The position numbers and the translations under genes are program-made. Source: Paenibacillus woosongensis (GTDB lineage: Bacteria; Bacillota; Bacilli; Paenibacillales; Paenibacillaceae). Taken from it: DNA of 64,000 nt. The stretch covers positions 62,001 to 126,000 of the forward strand of contig NZ_WNZW01000002.1 in the NCBI RefSeq assembly GCF_009725165.1, given 5' to 3'. Under the pieces are notes generated by a model. That model was given only the letters and a program-made list of their open reading frames with translations. It ran no database searches and was not told where the DNA came from. Numbering within the stretch: the first letter of the stretch is position 1; every line of letters begins with the position of its first letter. This document shows positions 9,697 to 17,422 of the stretch, one piece after another.

Positions 9697-9720
9697 AGTC
9701 CCTTCCTCCTCATCCTATAT

Positions 9721-11274
9721 TTAAGGGGTATATTCATACAAATAATCCTGGTTAATGACCGCTTCGTCGCCCGATTCTGTCGGGAACATTGCTTCTGCTG
9801 TCCGAATCGCCTTCAGCAGGGCCTTCGCTTTGTTCATCGATTCCTGATATTCATTCTCCGGCAGCGAATCCCAGACAACCCCGCCCCCGGCCTGCACATA
9901 AGCTTTGCCATTCTTGAACACAATCGTCCGAATGGTAATGCAGGAGTCCATATTGCCGGAAAAACCGAGGTACCCGATCGCTCCGGCATAGGTGCCCCGG
10001 GCTTCCCTTTCCAATTCGGCGATGATCTCCATCGCCCGCAGCTTCGGAGCCCCTGACACCGTTCCTGCCGGTAGGCAGGAGATAAAGGCATCGAAGAAAT
10101 CCTTGTCGCTCCGCAGCTTGCCTGACACCTTGGATACCATGTGCATGACATGGGAATAGCGCTCGATGTCCATGTAATTTTCGCATTTTACAGTACCGAA
10201 TTCGGATACGCGCCCGAGATCGTTACGACCAAGATCTACGAGCATCACATGCTCGGCACGCTCCTTCTCGTCCTGCAGCAAATCCGCCTCCAGGGCCGCG
10301 TCTTCCTCTGGTGTCGCTCCCCTTGGCCGCGTTCCAGCGATAGGCCGCGTCTCCACTCGGTCGCCCTCAACCTTTACCAGTGCCTCCGGGGAAGTGCCGA
10401 CGATAATCTCATCACCCATTTTCAAATAATACATATATGGAGACGGATTCATCGTACGCAGCACCCGGTAAACGTGAAGCGGATCGACCGCCGTCTCGAT
10501 GTGAAAGCGCTGGGACAGCACTACTTGGAAAATATCCCCGGCACGGATATATTCTTTGCCTCTCACCACCATATCGAGGTACTGCTGCTTGGTCATATTC
10601 GACTGGATTTCTCCCAGCTCGACGTCCCCGGGAACCGGTCTGTGGTTCAAGCGTTCGCCCGGCCCTTCATCCAGCAGTAAATCCGCCATTTCATCCAGCG
10701 CCTGCTGCGCCTGCCCATAGGTGCGGCGAATATCTTCGTCGCTATCGCCCTCCTGGACATGGACATTGGCTACGAGCAATATGTGCTGTTTGACGTGATC
10801 GAATACGATCACCCGGTCGCAGAACATAAATTGAATATCCTGCATATTCATATCGTCAACTTGATGGGCCGGGAGCTTCTCGTAATATTGCAGCAGATCG
10901 TATCCAAAAAATCCGATTGCCCCGCCCGTAAACGGCGGCAGTTCCGGCAGCTTCGGGCTGCGGTATTTTCGCAGGATCGCCTTCAGCTCTTCCAGCGGCT
11001 TACCGGGCAGCTCTGACTGTTCGCCTGCTCGCTCAATGACCACCTTGCCCTTCTTCGCCTTGACCATCATGAAAGGATCAGTTCCGATGAAGGAATATCT
11101 GGCCCATTGAATTCCTCCCTCTACACTTTCCAGCAAAAATGCCTGCTCCCGCTGGGCAACCCGGCGAAAAATACGGATCGGCGTCTCCATGTCAGCCAGC
11201 AGTGGACGTACTATGGGGATTAAATTGTATTGCTTAGCCAGTTTGATTACCTCTTCTACATGCGTGGTTATCAT
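9721..11274 (-). CDS. trpE: Anthranilate synthase component I
   Basis: The 517-residue protein converts chorismate and ammonia (from a TrpG/PabA partner encoded elsewhere) to anthranilate. The N-terminal LLESVEGG segment is where tryptophan binds for feedback inhibition. The chorismate-binding domain has RPIAGTRPRG, LVDLGRNDLGRV and CLPAGTVSGAPK. The frame opens further upstream, but the ATG ending at 11274 is preferred because it follows AAGGAAGTGAAGGAC and matches the usual N terminus. A terminator 70 nt upstream and a TRAP-type triplet array control entry into the gene. Confidence 0.95.
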   Translation of the reverse strand: MITTHVEEVIKLAKQYNLIPIVRPLLADMETPIRIFRRVAQREQAFLLESVEGGIQWARYSFIGTDPFMMVKAKKGKVVIERAGEQSELPGKPLEELKAILRKYRSPKLPELPPFTGGAIGFFGYDLLQYYEKLPAHQVDDMNMQDIQFMFCDRVIVFDHVKQHILLVANVHVQEGDSDEDIRRTYGQAQQALDEMADLLLDEGPGERLNHRPVPGDVELGEIQSNMTKQQYLDMVVRGKEYIRAGDIFQVVLSQRFHIETAVDPLHVYRVLRTMNPSPYMYYLKMGDEIIVGTSPEALVKVEGDRVETRPIAGTRPRGATPEEDAALEADLLQDEKERAEHVMLVDLGRNDLGRVSEFGTVKCENYMDIERYSHVMHMVSKVSGKLRSDKDFFDAFISCLPAGTVSGAPKLRAMEIIAELEREARGTYAGAIGYLGFSGNMDSCITIRTIVFKNGKAYVQAGGGVVWDSLPENEYQESMNKAKALLKAIRTAEAMFPTESGDEAVINQDYLYEYTP

Positions 11275-11340
11275 GTCCTTCACTTCCTTTTCCTCAACAT
11301 TATGGCGCTTCAATGCGATGCTTCGAGCTTTGCTGTTCAA

Positions 11341-11370
11341 ATAAAAAAACCTCTACCGAAGTAGAGGTTT
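11341..11370 (-). terminator. Attenuator terminator in the trp leader
   Basis: A perfect 10-bp stem (AAACCTCTAC with its complement, 11347-11370) is capped by a UUCG tetraloop and followed on the minus strand by a T run. It lies downstream of the trp promoter and upstream of trpE, so it can only act as a conditional terminator for trpEDCFBA-hisC-tyrA. Its 5' arm (11361-11370) matches an upstream antiterminator segment at 11577-11586. Confidence 0.85.
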
Positions 11371-11528
11371 GAATAGACTCGCAAGTATTATACTGCTACG
11401 CAAATACCCGAAGAAATATAAGAAATAAAGAGTCATCGAAGGAAGTTCCATATCTTAGCTAACGACAAACCAGGGACGTCCCCCAGCGTCTATCATTATC
11501 TGATATTCGATTTCACGACTCCATGTTT

Positions 11529-11593
11529 CTATATCTGCACTCAAGGTACTGCTACTCAGCTCAACTCTGCTCATCTAAAGCTCTACTCAGCTC
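11529..11593 (-). promoter_or_regulatory. TRAP binding site (GAG/TAG triplet array) in the trp leader
   Basis: Read on the minus strand, the array is GAG-CT-GAG-TA-GAG-CTT-TAG-AT-GAG-CA-GAG and then TT-GAG-CT-GAG, eight triplets with 2-3 nt spacers (11555-11593). Weaker triplets follow (CAG, GAG, CAG, TAG down to 11529). TRAP is an 11-subunit ring that binds such (G/U)AG repeats when loaded with tryptophan. A TRAP gene, mtrB, is present at 20697-20957. The segment 11577-11586 inside the array can pair with the terminator's 5' arm, so TRAP binding should favour termination. Confidence 0.85.
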
Positions 11594-11626
11594 AAAACAC
11601 ACGATCAAAACTAAATTCTGTTATTA

Positions 11627-11655
11627 ATAATACATGATTCCATGTTCCATGGCAA
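11627..11655 (-). promoter_or_regulatory. trp operon promoter
   Basis: The -35 box TTGCCA (11650-11655) and -10 box TATTAT (11627-11632) are separated by exactly 17 bp on the minus strand, just after the aroH stop. Transcription would start near 11620, putting the first TRAP triplet about 27 nt into the RNA, close to the layout of the B. subtilis trp leader. Confidence 0.75.
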
Positions 11656-11674
11656 CCACCCGGCGCAATTTATC

Positions 11675-12049
11675 CTAGGAGCCGGATGCCGCGAGATCTG
11701 GACGCAGGCTCTTCGCTTCATTCAAGTACACATGTTTCATTTCGCGCTGGCTCTTGTTCGTATTCACTTGGATCAACAAGCGGATGCACATCGGCAAGCT
11801 GCCTTTGACCGGAATTTCCGTCGAGCACATAAGGGGCACGAGCTCCCATCCCTTTAGCACACGGATGGCCCGTGCAGGAAATGTAGCATCCAAATCTGCC
11901 GTCACTGTTATCCATACGCTGCAAATGTCCTCTGGCTCGATTTCGTTACGAGCGACGATTTCTTTCAGGAGCACAGCCGTTTCCTGTAAAATTTCCGCCT
12001 CCTCATTACGGGTAACTGTTGTGGCTCCCCGAATCCCCCGATTATACAT
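11675..12049 (-). CDS. aroH: Chorismate mutase, AroH class
   Basis: The 124-residue protein matches the small trimeric alpha/beta-barrel chorismate mutase (MYNRGIRGATTV start, followed by EETAVLL-like helix and the CSTEIPVKGSLPMCIR active-site segment with its conserved arginine). It isomerises chorismate to prephenate for phenylalanine and tyrosine. Its start overlaps the aroB stop by 8 bp. The trp promoter lies immediately after its stop, so aroB-aroH can be expressed apart from the trp genes while still reading into the trp leader. Confidence 0.95.
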   Translation of the reverse strand: MYNRGIRGATTVTRNEEAEILQETAVLLKEIVARNEIEPEDICSVWITVTADLDATFPARAIRVLKGWELVPLMCSTEIPVKGSLPMCIRLLIQVNTNKSQREMKHVYLNEAKSLRPDLAASGS

Positions 12050-13145
12050 GCTGCCCTTCCCCTTTCAATTGTTTGATGACTTGTCGCACTTCATCCAACG
12101 TCATGTCGGATACAATTTCAACCTCTCCAATTCGGACAGGTAAGATGAAGACGATTTGGTTTTCTTTGAATTTCTTATCATGGAGCATCGCGGAAATGAT
12201 CTCCTCATCATTCAAATGCCCGGGAATCGTCGTCGGCAAGCCGAACTTGGCGAGCAGGGCCGTCGTCTCCTCGTAAATGGAACGATCCCTGCCCCTGTTG
12301 ACAGCAAGCTGGGCAGCCGCGGCCATGCCTATCGATATCGCCTCGCCATGCAGAAACTCGCCGTAACCGCCGATAGCCTCCAGCGCATGACCAATCGTAT
12401 GACCCAGGTTTAGGATCGCACGCAAACCTTGCTCCGTCTCATCGGATGACACGACCTTGGCTTTAACAGAACATCCCTCCGTCAGCCCGTAAGTGAGCGC
12501 TTCGCGGTCCAGCGCGAGCAGCCGATCGGCGTTATCCCGGCACCAGTAAGCAAATTGTTCATCCCAGATCAAACCATGCTTGATCATTTCGGATAGGCCT
12601 GAGCGAACGTCCCGTTCTGGCAAGCTCTGCAGTGTGTCTACATCATAAAGCACCATGGCCGGCTGATGGAATGCGCCGATCATATTCTTGGCCAGACGGT
12701 GATTGACAGCCACTTTGCCGCCAACGCTGCTATCATGGGCCAGAATCGTTGTTGGCATCTGCACGAAATGCACCCCGCGCATAAAGGAAGCTGCTACAAA
12801 ACCGGCCAAATCCCCGACGACTCCGCCGCCCAAGGCAACCACGGTCGATTTGCGGTCAAGACCTCCCTCGATCGCCGCAGTCATCACCTCTTCGAAGACG
12901 TCCAGCGATTTTGATTTCTCGCCGGCCTTCACGACCGAACTAACGGTTTGGTATCCGCTCGCTTGCAGCGAATTTACGACGGTCTGCAGGTATTTCGGAG
13001 CGATATTCTCGTCGGAGACAATCAGCACTGGACTCTTCGTCGTCAGTTGATGCTGCAGAAAATACTCTCCAGACTTGCTCAGCATGCCTTCACCAATATA
13101 AATAGGATACGAACGATCCCCTAAATCTACCGTTAACGTCCTCAT
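12042..13145 (-). CDS. aroB: 3-dehydroquinate synthase
   Basis: This 367-residue NAD- and metal-dependent enzyme makes 3-dehydroquinate from DAHP in the shikimate pathway. Visible motifs are the ALGGGVVGDLAGFVAASFMRG nucleotide-binding stretch, QMPTTILAHDSSVGGKV, the metal ligands in the LSEMIKHG and NLGHTIGHALE segments, and HGEAISIGM. The ATG at 13145 follows AAGGGGG. In B. subtilis a chorismate synthase gene lies immediately upstream; here the upstream neighbour is a terminator and a 56-residue ORF. Confidence 0.96.
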   Translation of the reverse strand: MRTLTVDLGDRSYPIYIGEGMLSKSGEYFLQHQLTTKSPVLIVSDENIAPKYLQTVVNSLQASGYQTVSSVVKAGEKSKSLDVFEEVMTAAIEGGLDRKSTVVALGGGVVGDLAGFVAASFMRGVHFVQMPTTILAHDSSVGGKVAVNHRLAKNMIGAFHQPAMVLYDVDTLQSLPERDVRSGLSEMIKHGLIWDEQFAYWCRDNADRLLALDREALTYGLTEGCSVKAKVVSSDETEQGLRAILNLGHTIGHALEAIGGYGEFLHGEAISIGMAAAAQLAVNRGRDRSIYEETTALLAKFGLPTTIPGHLNDEEIISAMLHDKKFKENQIVFILPVRIGEVEIVSDMTLDEVRQVIKQLKGEGQHV

Positions 13146-13212
13146 TTATGATGCGTTCCCCCTTTAAAACTGCTAAACTGTAAAGAGCTAAAATCCGAAC
13201 ATATCTTTGCTA

Positions 13213-13242
13213 ATTATAGTATATGTGCTTTCCTTTTGACAA
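13213..13242 (-). promoter_or_regulatory. Promoter for aroB-aroH
   Basis: TTGTCA (13237-13242) and a perfect TATAAT (13213-13218) are separated by 18 bp on the minus strand, with the start about 60 nt before the aroB ATG. The preceding gene ends in a terminator, so this promoter appears to begin a new unit. Confidence 0.7.
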
Positions 13243-13267
13243 GGAAGCGTTATGCCCTTCTATGCTT

Positions 13268-13315
13268 AAAAAGACGCACCGCCGCTGCTGCTTGAAGCAG
13301 CAACTACGGTGCGTC
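13268..13315 (-). terminator. Terminator after the cheR-linked small gene
   Basis: The outer stem GACGCACCG/CGGTGCGTC (13273-13281 with 13307-13315) encloses an inner GCTGC/GCAGC hairpin, with a T run on the minus strand side. Confidence 0.8.
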
Positions 13316-13335
13316 TGGATCGTCTCTACTACCGA

Positions 13336-13506
13336 CTAGCTTGAGGCCGGACGATTGTTCGCCGAAGCAGCAATGATGCGCAGCGAATCCGCTGGCAAAT
13401 CAAGAAGCCCGTTTAATTGGCCGCGTTCCACGCCAAGTACTTGCGCGCATTCCTGCGGCGTCAGGAACCCTCTGCGATAAGCATCGATCACTTTTCTCTT
13501 ATCCAT
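13336..13506 (-). CDS. Small helix-turn-helix-like protein
   Basis: A 56-residue ORF begins at an ATG ending at 13506, behind a GGAGG site, and is closed by a strong terminator. The sequence contains DAYRRGFLTPQECAQVLG then VERGQLNGLLDL, which has the spacing of a small helix-turn-helix. I do not recognise a characterised family. It lies 59 bp downstream of cheR and is probably co-transcribed with ndk-cheR. A function in regulation is only suggested by the fold-like pattern. Confidence 0.65.
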   Translation of the reverse strand: MDKRKVIDAYRRGFLTPQECAQVLGVERGQLNGLLDLPADSLRIIAASANNRPASS

Positions 13507-13565
13507 GACTAACCTCCACGACATTGGATATTTCAAGTATCGGGCAAGACTCGCATGAATATACA

Positions 13566-14396
13566 TCAATCTTTTTTGCGGTAGAAAAAAGTTTCCGAAG
13601 CTTCCAAACCATAATTGCCCGGAGAGAATATTTGCTCCGTACTGCCCACAAAAAGGATGCCGCCTGGACGAAGCGCCTGGGCAAAGCGGTGATAAAGTCT
13701 CTGCTTCGCTTCTTCCGTGAAATAGATCATGACGTTGCGGCAAACAATCAGGTCGAAGCCTTCCTCGAAATCATCGAGCAGCAAATTCTGCTTCTTGAAA
13801 GTAACCGCCTTCTTCAGCTTGGGCTCGATGCGGTACATCACGCCCTCGGGGGTGAAATACCGCCCAGCCACATCGGGCGGCACATCCTTCAGCGACCGTT
13901 CCAGATAAAGTCCCTCGTTAGCCTTCCCGAGCGCGCCGTCATCAATGTCGGTTGCCAACAGGTATGTATTTTGCAGCAGGCCATAGTCGTTCAGAATCAT
14001 AGCTAGCGTATACGGTTCTTCTCCGGTGGAGCAGGCCGCGCTCCATACACGCAGCCGGGACTTCCCTGCCGCCAGAGCGGGCAGTACGGTATCCCGCAGC
14101 GTCTCCCAACGATTGGGATTTCTCCAGAACTCGGACACATTGATCGTCATTTTATCTAAAAATTCATAGAATAACGGTTTATCGTTCGTCATCGCCGAGA
14201 AAAAAGACGCGAAGGTCGAATATCCATTCTTGTTTCGCAGCGTCGTTAAGCGCCGTTTCATCTGAGCCTCTTTATACTGCGCCAAATCAATCCCTGTCAG
14301 TTGTTTGACATTACGGATAAAGCCCTCATAATCCGGATCGGGTATTCCGTCTTGGCCGGAGCGAATCTGATTGGAAATCAACTCTTTCATATCCAT
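13566..14396 (-). CDS. cheR: Chemotaxis protein methyltransferase
   Basis: The 276-residue protein has an N-terminal helical CheR domain ([20 protein letters not shown]) and a C-terminal SAM-dependent methyltransferase domain ([21 protein letters not shown] as motif I and [12 protein letters not shown]). It adds methyl groups to receptor glutamates using S-adenosylmethionine, setting adaptation in chemotaxis. The start overlaps the ndk stop by 10 bp, the same neighbourhood as in B. subtilis. The start could also be the second Met (14390); neither has a strong binding site, consistent with coupling to ndk. Confidence 0.93.
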   Translation of the reverse strand: MDMKELISNQIRSGQDGIPDPDYEGFIRNVKQLTGIDLAQYKEAQMKRRLTTLRNKNGYSTFASFFSAMTNDKPLFYEFLDKMTINVSEFWRNPNRWETLRDTVLPALAAGKSRLRVWSAACSTGEEPYTLAMILNDYGLLQNTYLLATDIDDGALGKANEGLYLERSLKDVPPDVAGRYFTPEGVMYRIEPKLKKAVTFKKQNLLLDDFEEGFDLIVCRNVMIYFTEEAKQRLYHRFAQALRPGGILFVGSTEQIFSPGNYGLEASETFFYRKKD

Positions 14397-14830
14397 GGAT
14401 CAATGCTTCTGGAGTAGTTTAGTATTTCATGAGGCTCGAAAAAGTTGGCGATTTCCCGTTCTGCGCTCTCCAAACCGTCAGAACCATGGATAAGATTAAA
14501 TGGCGTGTGGGCTGCGAAATCCCCGCGGATCGTGCCCGGCAAAGCCTCAGTCACCTGAGTTTTACCGATAACCATTCGGGACAATGCAATGACATCATCG
14601 CCCTGCCAGACCATTGCGAATACCGGACCAGACGTAATGAAGCGCACCAAGCTGTCAAAAAAGGGCTTGCCCTCATGCTCGGCATAGTGACGCTTCGCCT
14701 GCTCTTCCGTCACGTGTACGAGCTTGCCGGAAATCAGTTTCAATCCTTTGTCTTCAAACCGGCTAACGATTCTTCCTACCAAACCACGCTGAACCCCATC
14801 TGGCTTAACCATCAAAAATGTCCGTTCCAT
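14387..14830 (-). CDS. ndk: Nucleoside diphosphate kinase
   Basis: The 147-residue enzyme equilibrates nucleoside tri- and diphosphates through a phosphohistidine. [16 protein letters not shown] opens the protein and the active-site histidine is in the [16 protein letters not shown] segment. Length and motifs match the hexameric or tetrameric bacterial enzyme. The GGGAGG-type site precedes the ATG at 14830. It leads the ndk-cheR unit. Confidence 0.96.
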   Translation of the reverse strand: MERTFLMVKPDGVQRGLVGRIVSRFEDKGLKLISGKLVHVTEEQAKRHYAEHEGKPFFDSLVRFITSGPVFAMVWQGDDVIALSRMVIGKTQVTEALPGTIRGDFAAHTPFNLIHGSDGLESAEREIANFFEPHEILNYSRSIDPWI

Positions 14831-14971
14831 GGTTTACCTCCCCTAATGTTGTCACATTGAATACTACGATGATATAGTGCATTCTTTTAAGCTACGACTA
14901 CAGCGTATTTTACCAGAAATCAGGGAATAAGGGTACCATAAAAATCACGCTCCTAAAGAAGGTGCATCCTC

Positions 14972-15946
14972 CTAATAGGAACGTTTATTGATGAATAAAG
15001 CAATCTCCTTCAAATGGGTTCTAGCCTTGCTCTCCGGAAGCTGATCAAGCGCCGCCAGCGCCTTATCGGTAAAAGTCTCCGCCAGCCGCTCGGCCTGCGC
15101 AATACCTGAGCCCGATTTGATAATATTGATCGCCTCCGAGATATGCTCGCTTCCATCCGCGCTGCGTATCCCTTCGATGGCCTGAAGCAGCGGCCTGCTA
15201 AGCTCCGGGTCTTGGAGCGTATAAATAACCGGCAGGGTAATATTGCCCTGACGCATGTCACTGCCTGGCGGCTTGCCGATGCTCTTCTCCGTACCGCATA
15301 AATCAAGCAGATCATCGCGAATCTGGAAAGCCATGCCGATATTATAGCCGTAGCGGTACAGAAGCGAACTCGCCCTCGCATCGGCTCCCGAAGCCACTGC
15401 GCCAAGCTGACAGCTGATCGCAATCAACAGGGCGGTTTTGCGCCGGATACGCAGCAGGTAATGGCGAACCGACTGTCCGGTATTGAAGAAATCGCGAATT
15501 TGCTCCATTTCCCCGATCGACATTTGCACCATCGCTTTGGACAAAATCTGGTGCACCTCAGGGTCAGACAGCTGGGTAGCCAGCATCAAAGCTTTGGCAT
15601 AAATGTAATCGCCCGTATACATTGCGATTTTATTGTCCCACTTCGCCTTGACCGTCGGCTTGCCCCGCCGTGTTCCCGCGTCGTCGATCACATCGTCGTG
15701 TACGAGCGATGCCGAGTGGATCAGCTCGAGCGGTACGGCGACATACTGCAGCCGCTCCAGATCGTACGTGCCAAACTTGCCGCCCAGCAGCACGAAGATC
15801 GGGCGCAGCCGTTTGCCTCCTGCCTTCAGGAGATGGAGCGAGGTTTCGTTCAGCAACTCCTCATCGCCCTCGACGCTCCGGTACAACTGCCGTTCGATGA
15901 AGTCCATGTCTTTCTTCAATGTACCGAAAATATCCATTAGTTTCAT
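14972..15946 (-). CDS. hepT: Heptaprenyl diphosphate synthase component II
   Basis: The 324-residue catalytic subunit elongates prenyl diphosphate for the menaquinone side chain. The first aspartate-rich motif DDVIDD (followed by AGTRRGKPT) and the second (FQIRDDLLDL) coordinate magnesium and diphosphate, and GGKRLRP binds isopentenyl diphosphate. In bacilli it needs the small partner HepS, encoded at 19024-19890 in the same operon. The start overlaps the mqnA stop by 4 bp; an internal ATG at 15937 is also possible. Confidence 0.93.
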   Translation of the reverse strand: MKLMDIFGTLKKDMDFIERQLYRSVEGDEELLNETSLHLLKAGGKRLRPIFVLLGGKFGTYDLERLQYVAVPLELIHSASLVHDDVIDDAGTRRGKPTVKAKWDNKIAMYTGDYIYAKALMLATQLSDPEVHQILSKAMVQMSIGEMEQIRDFFNTGQSVRHYLLRIRRKTALLIAISCQLGAVASGADARASSLLYRYGYNIGMAFQIRDDLLDLCGTEKSIGKPPGSDMRQGNITLPVIYTLQDPELSRPLLQAIEGIRSADGSEHISEAINIIKSGSGIAQAERLAETFTDKALAALDQLPESKARTHLKEIALFINKRSY

Positions 15947-16809
15947 TCTTTCACCCGTATCAACGTATTATCGCTCCATATGTTCAAGCTTACCTCGTGC
16001 TCTAGAAGGCCGAGCTCGCGAGCATAAGCGAAATACAAAGCTAATCCAGCCTGCTGTTCTTCGTTAAAATCATAACATAAATTGTTAAAATAATGCCGCC
16101 AGTACTGGGGCGTCCCGCCGATTTCCCGGCACGCCTGATCCATGAGGGGACTTAAATCGCTCAGGCTGCGGCACTTGCTTTCTTCGAAAGCAGAACATAC
16201 GCGCGAGAGAAATACTGGATGCTCCTCCGCAAAAGACTTCTGCACGGCCCACACCGCAAAGGTCATTCCGTACCCCGTCCATCTTTTCCAGACTTCCCCT
16301 AAATCCGTCACGATATAATTATGATCCCGCCAAGACGCTTCAATCGCGTGGTCACCGATCAGCAGAGCCGCATCGCTGCTCTCCATCATCACGTCCAGAT
16401 TCGGCTCGCTGTCCCAGTAGGTCGGCTTGCCGCCGTAGGCTTTCTCCATAATAATCTTCAGCAGATTAACTGAGGTCGCAGACGTATTGGTCAAAGCAAT
16501 GACGCCATTACGGATCTCCTGCGGGGGTTTCCTGGAGAATAAAAGAATAGAGTTCACGGGGCCGTCCGAGCTAACAGACAGTCCCGGAAGCAGCCAGAAC
16601 CGTTCCCAGCCCAGCCCGAAGGCAAACGAGGATACCGGCGCGATATCAAGCGATCCGCTTAGCATGCCCCGGTTCAGCAGCGAAGGCACCTCCGTTACGA
16701 GACGAGGGCTGCCGGGCAGCATATTGATATCGAAATAATGAAATACAGGCCAGACGTTGCTGTACTTAATCCGTCCAATCAAGACGTCGTCATTGTTCCT
16801 GTTCTTCAA
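15943..16809 (-). CDS. mqnA: Menaquinone biosynthesis protein, MqnA/MqnD family (chorismate dehydratase)
   Basis: The 288-residue protein has the MqnA fold signature: IGRIKYSNVWPVFHYF near the start, SGSLDIAPVSSFAF, then LTNTSATSVNLLK and DAALLIGDHAI. Chorismate dehydratase begins the futalosine menaquinone route by making 3-enolpyruvylbenzoate. I take the TTG ending at 16809, directly behind GGGGGGAG; a longer frame upstream would overlap ubiX by 56 bp and adds non-conserved residues. It is embedded with ubiX and a UbiA-type prenyltransferase between menG and hepT. MqnA fits better than MqnD by context, but that distinction needs a phylogeny. Confidence 0.85.
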   Translation of the reverse strand: MKNRNNDDVLIGRIKYSNVWPVFHYFDINMLPGSPRLVTEVPSLLNRGMLSGSLDIAPVSSFAFGLGWERFWLLPGLSVSSDGPVNSILLFSRKPPQEIRNGVIALTNTSATSVNLLKIIMEKAYGGKPTYWDSEPNLDVMMESSDAALLIGDHAIEASWRDHNYIVTDLGEVWKRWTGYGMTFAVWAVQKSFAEEHPVFLSRVCSAFEESKCRSLSDLSPLMDQACREIGGTPQYWRHYFNNLCYDFNEEQQAGLALYFAYARELGLLEHEVSLNIWSDNTLIRVKE

Positions 16810-17422
16810 GTTGCTCCCCCCATCTGGTAAACAGATTATGTTCAATTCTCAAGCTGTCTAGTACTTTACCAACCAAGAAAGAGACCAGGTCATCGATATT
16901 CTGCGGGCCGAAATAAAATGCTGGCATGGCCGGAACGATCCGGACTCCAAGCTTGGCCAGCTTCAGCATGTTCTCCAGATGAATCGCATGCAGCGGCGTT
17001 TCACGCGGAACTAGAATGAGCGGCCGTCCTTCTTTCAGCATCACGTCCGCCGCACGGGTCAGCAAATTATCCGACGCACCGTGGGCGATTCCGGAGAGAG
17101 TCCCCATCGAACACGGCATGACGACCATGCCGTCTACCAAATAAGAACCACTAGCGATCGTTGCGCCGATATCGGCGATCGGATGATAAATGTACTGCCC
17201 CGAGAAACCCGCAAAGTGCTCTTGCAGGACCGCTTCACGGTTCGATGTATTCCAGCCGAGCTCCTCTTTGATGACCCGCCAGCCTGCATTCGTAATGACA
17301 AGATGCACATCAAATCCCAGCTGCAGCAGGGACTGTACCAATTTCACGCCATAAATCGAGCCGCTGGCACCCGTTATGCCGACGACCATCCCTTTCCGTC
17401 TCTCAGTGCTGCTGCCCATCAA
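16790..17422 (-). CDS. ubiX: Flavin prenyltransferase
   Basis: The 210-residue flavoprotein makes prenylated FMN, the cofactor of UbiD-type decarboxylases. GITGASGSIYGVKLVQ binds FMN, and MPCSMGTLSGIAHGASDNLLTRAADV and LVPRETPLHAIHLENMLKL are typical of UbiX. In the futalosine route a UbiD-like decarboxylase (MqnL) acts on the naphthoate carboxylate, so UbiX is expected as its helper; the decarboxylase itself is not in this window. It overlaps the prenyltransferase upstream by 4 bp and mqnA downstream by 20 bp. Confidence 0.93.
   Translation of the reverse strand: MMGSSTERRKGMVVGITGASGSIYGVKLVQSLLQLGFDVHLVITNAGWRVIKEELGWNTSNREAVLQEHFAGFSGQYIYHPIADIGATIASGSYLVDGMVVMPCSMGTLSGIAHGASDNLLTRAADVMLKEGRPLILVPRETPLHAIHLENMLKLAKLGVRIVPAMPAFYFGPQNIDDLVSFLVGKVLDSLRIEHNLFTRWGEQLEEQEQ

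Noticed and set aside
11473..11482. Palindrome GGGACGTCCC in the trp leader as a protein operator
   Set aside because: A 10-bp palindrome is short, and it lies within transcribed leader RNA. It may just be a small hairpin.
13507..13743. Upstream extension of the 56-residue ORF into cheR
   Set aside because: It overlaps cheR and adds non-conserved sequence, while the inner ATG has a GGAGG site.
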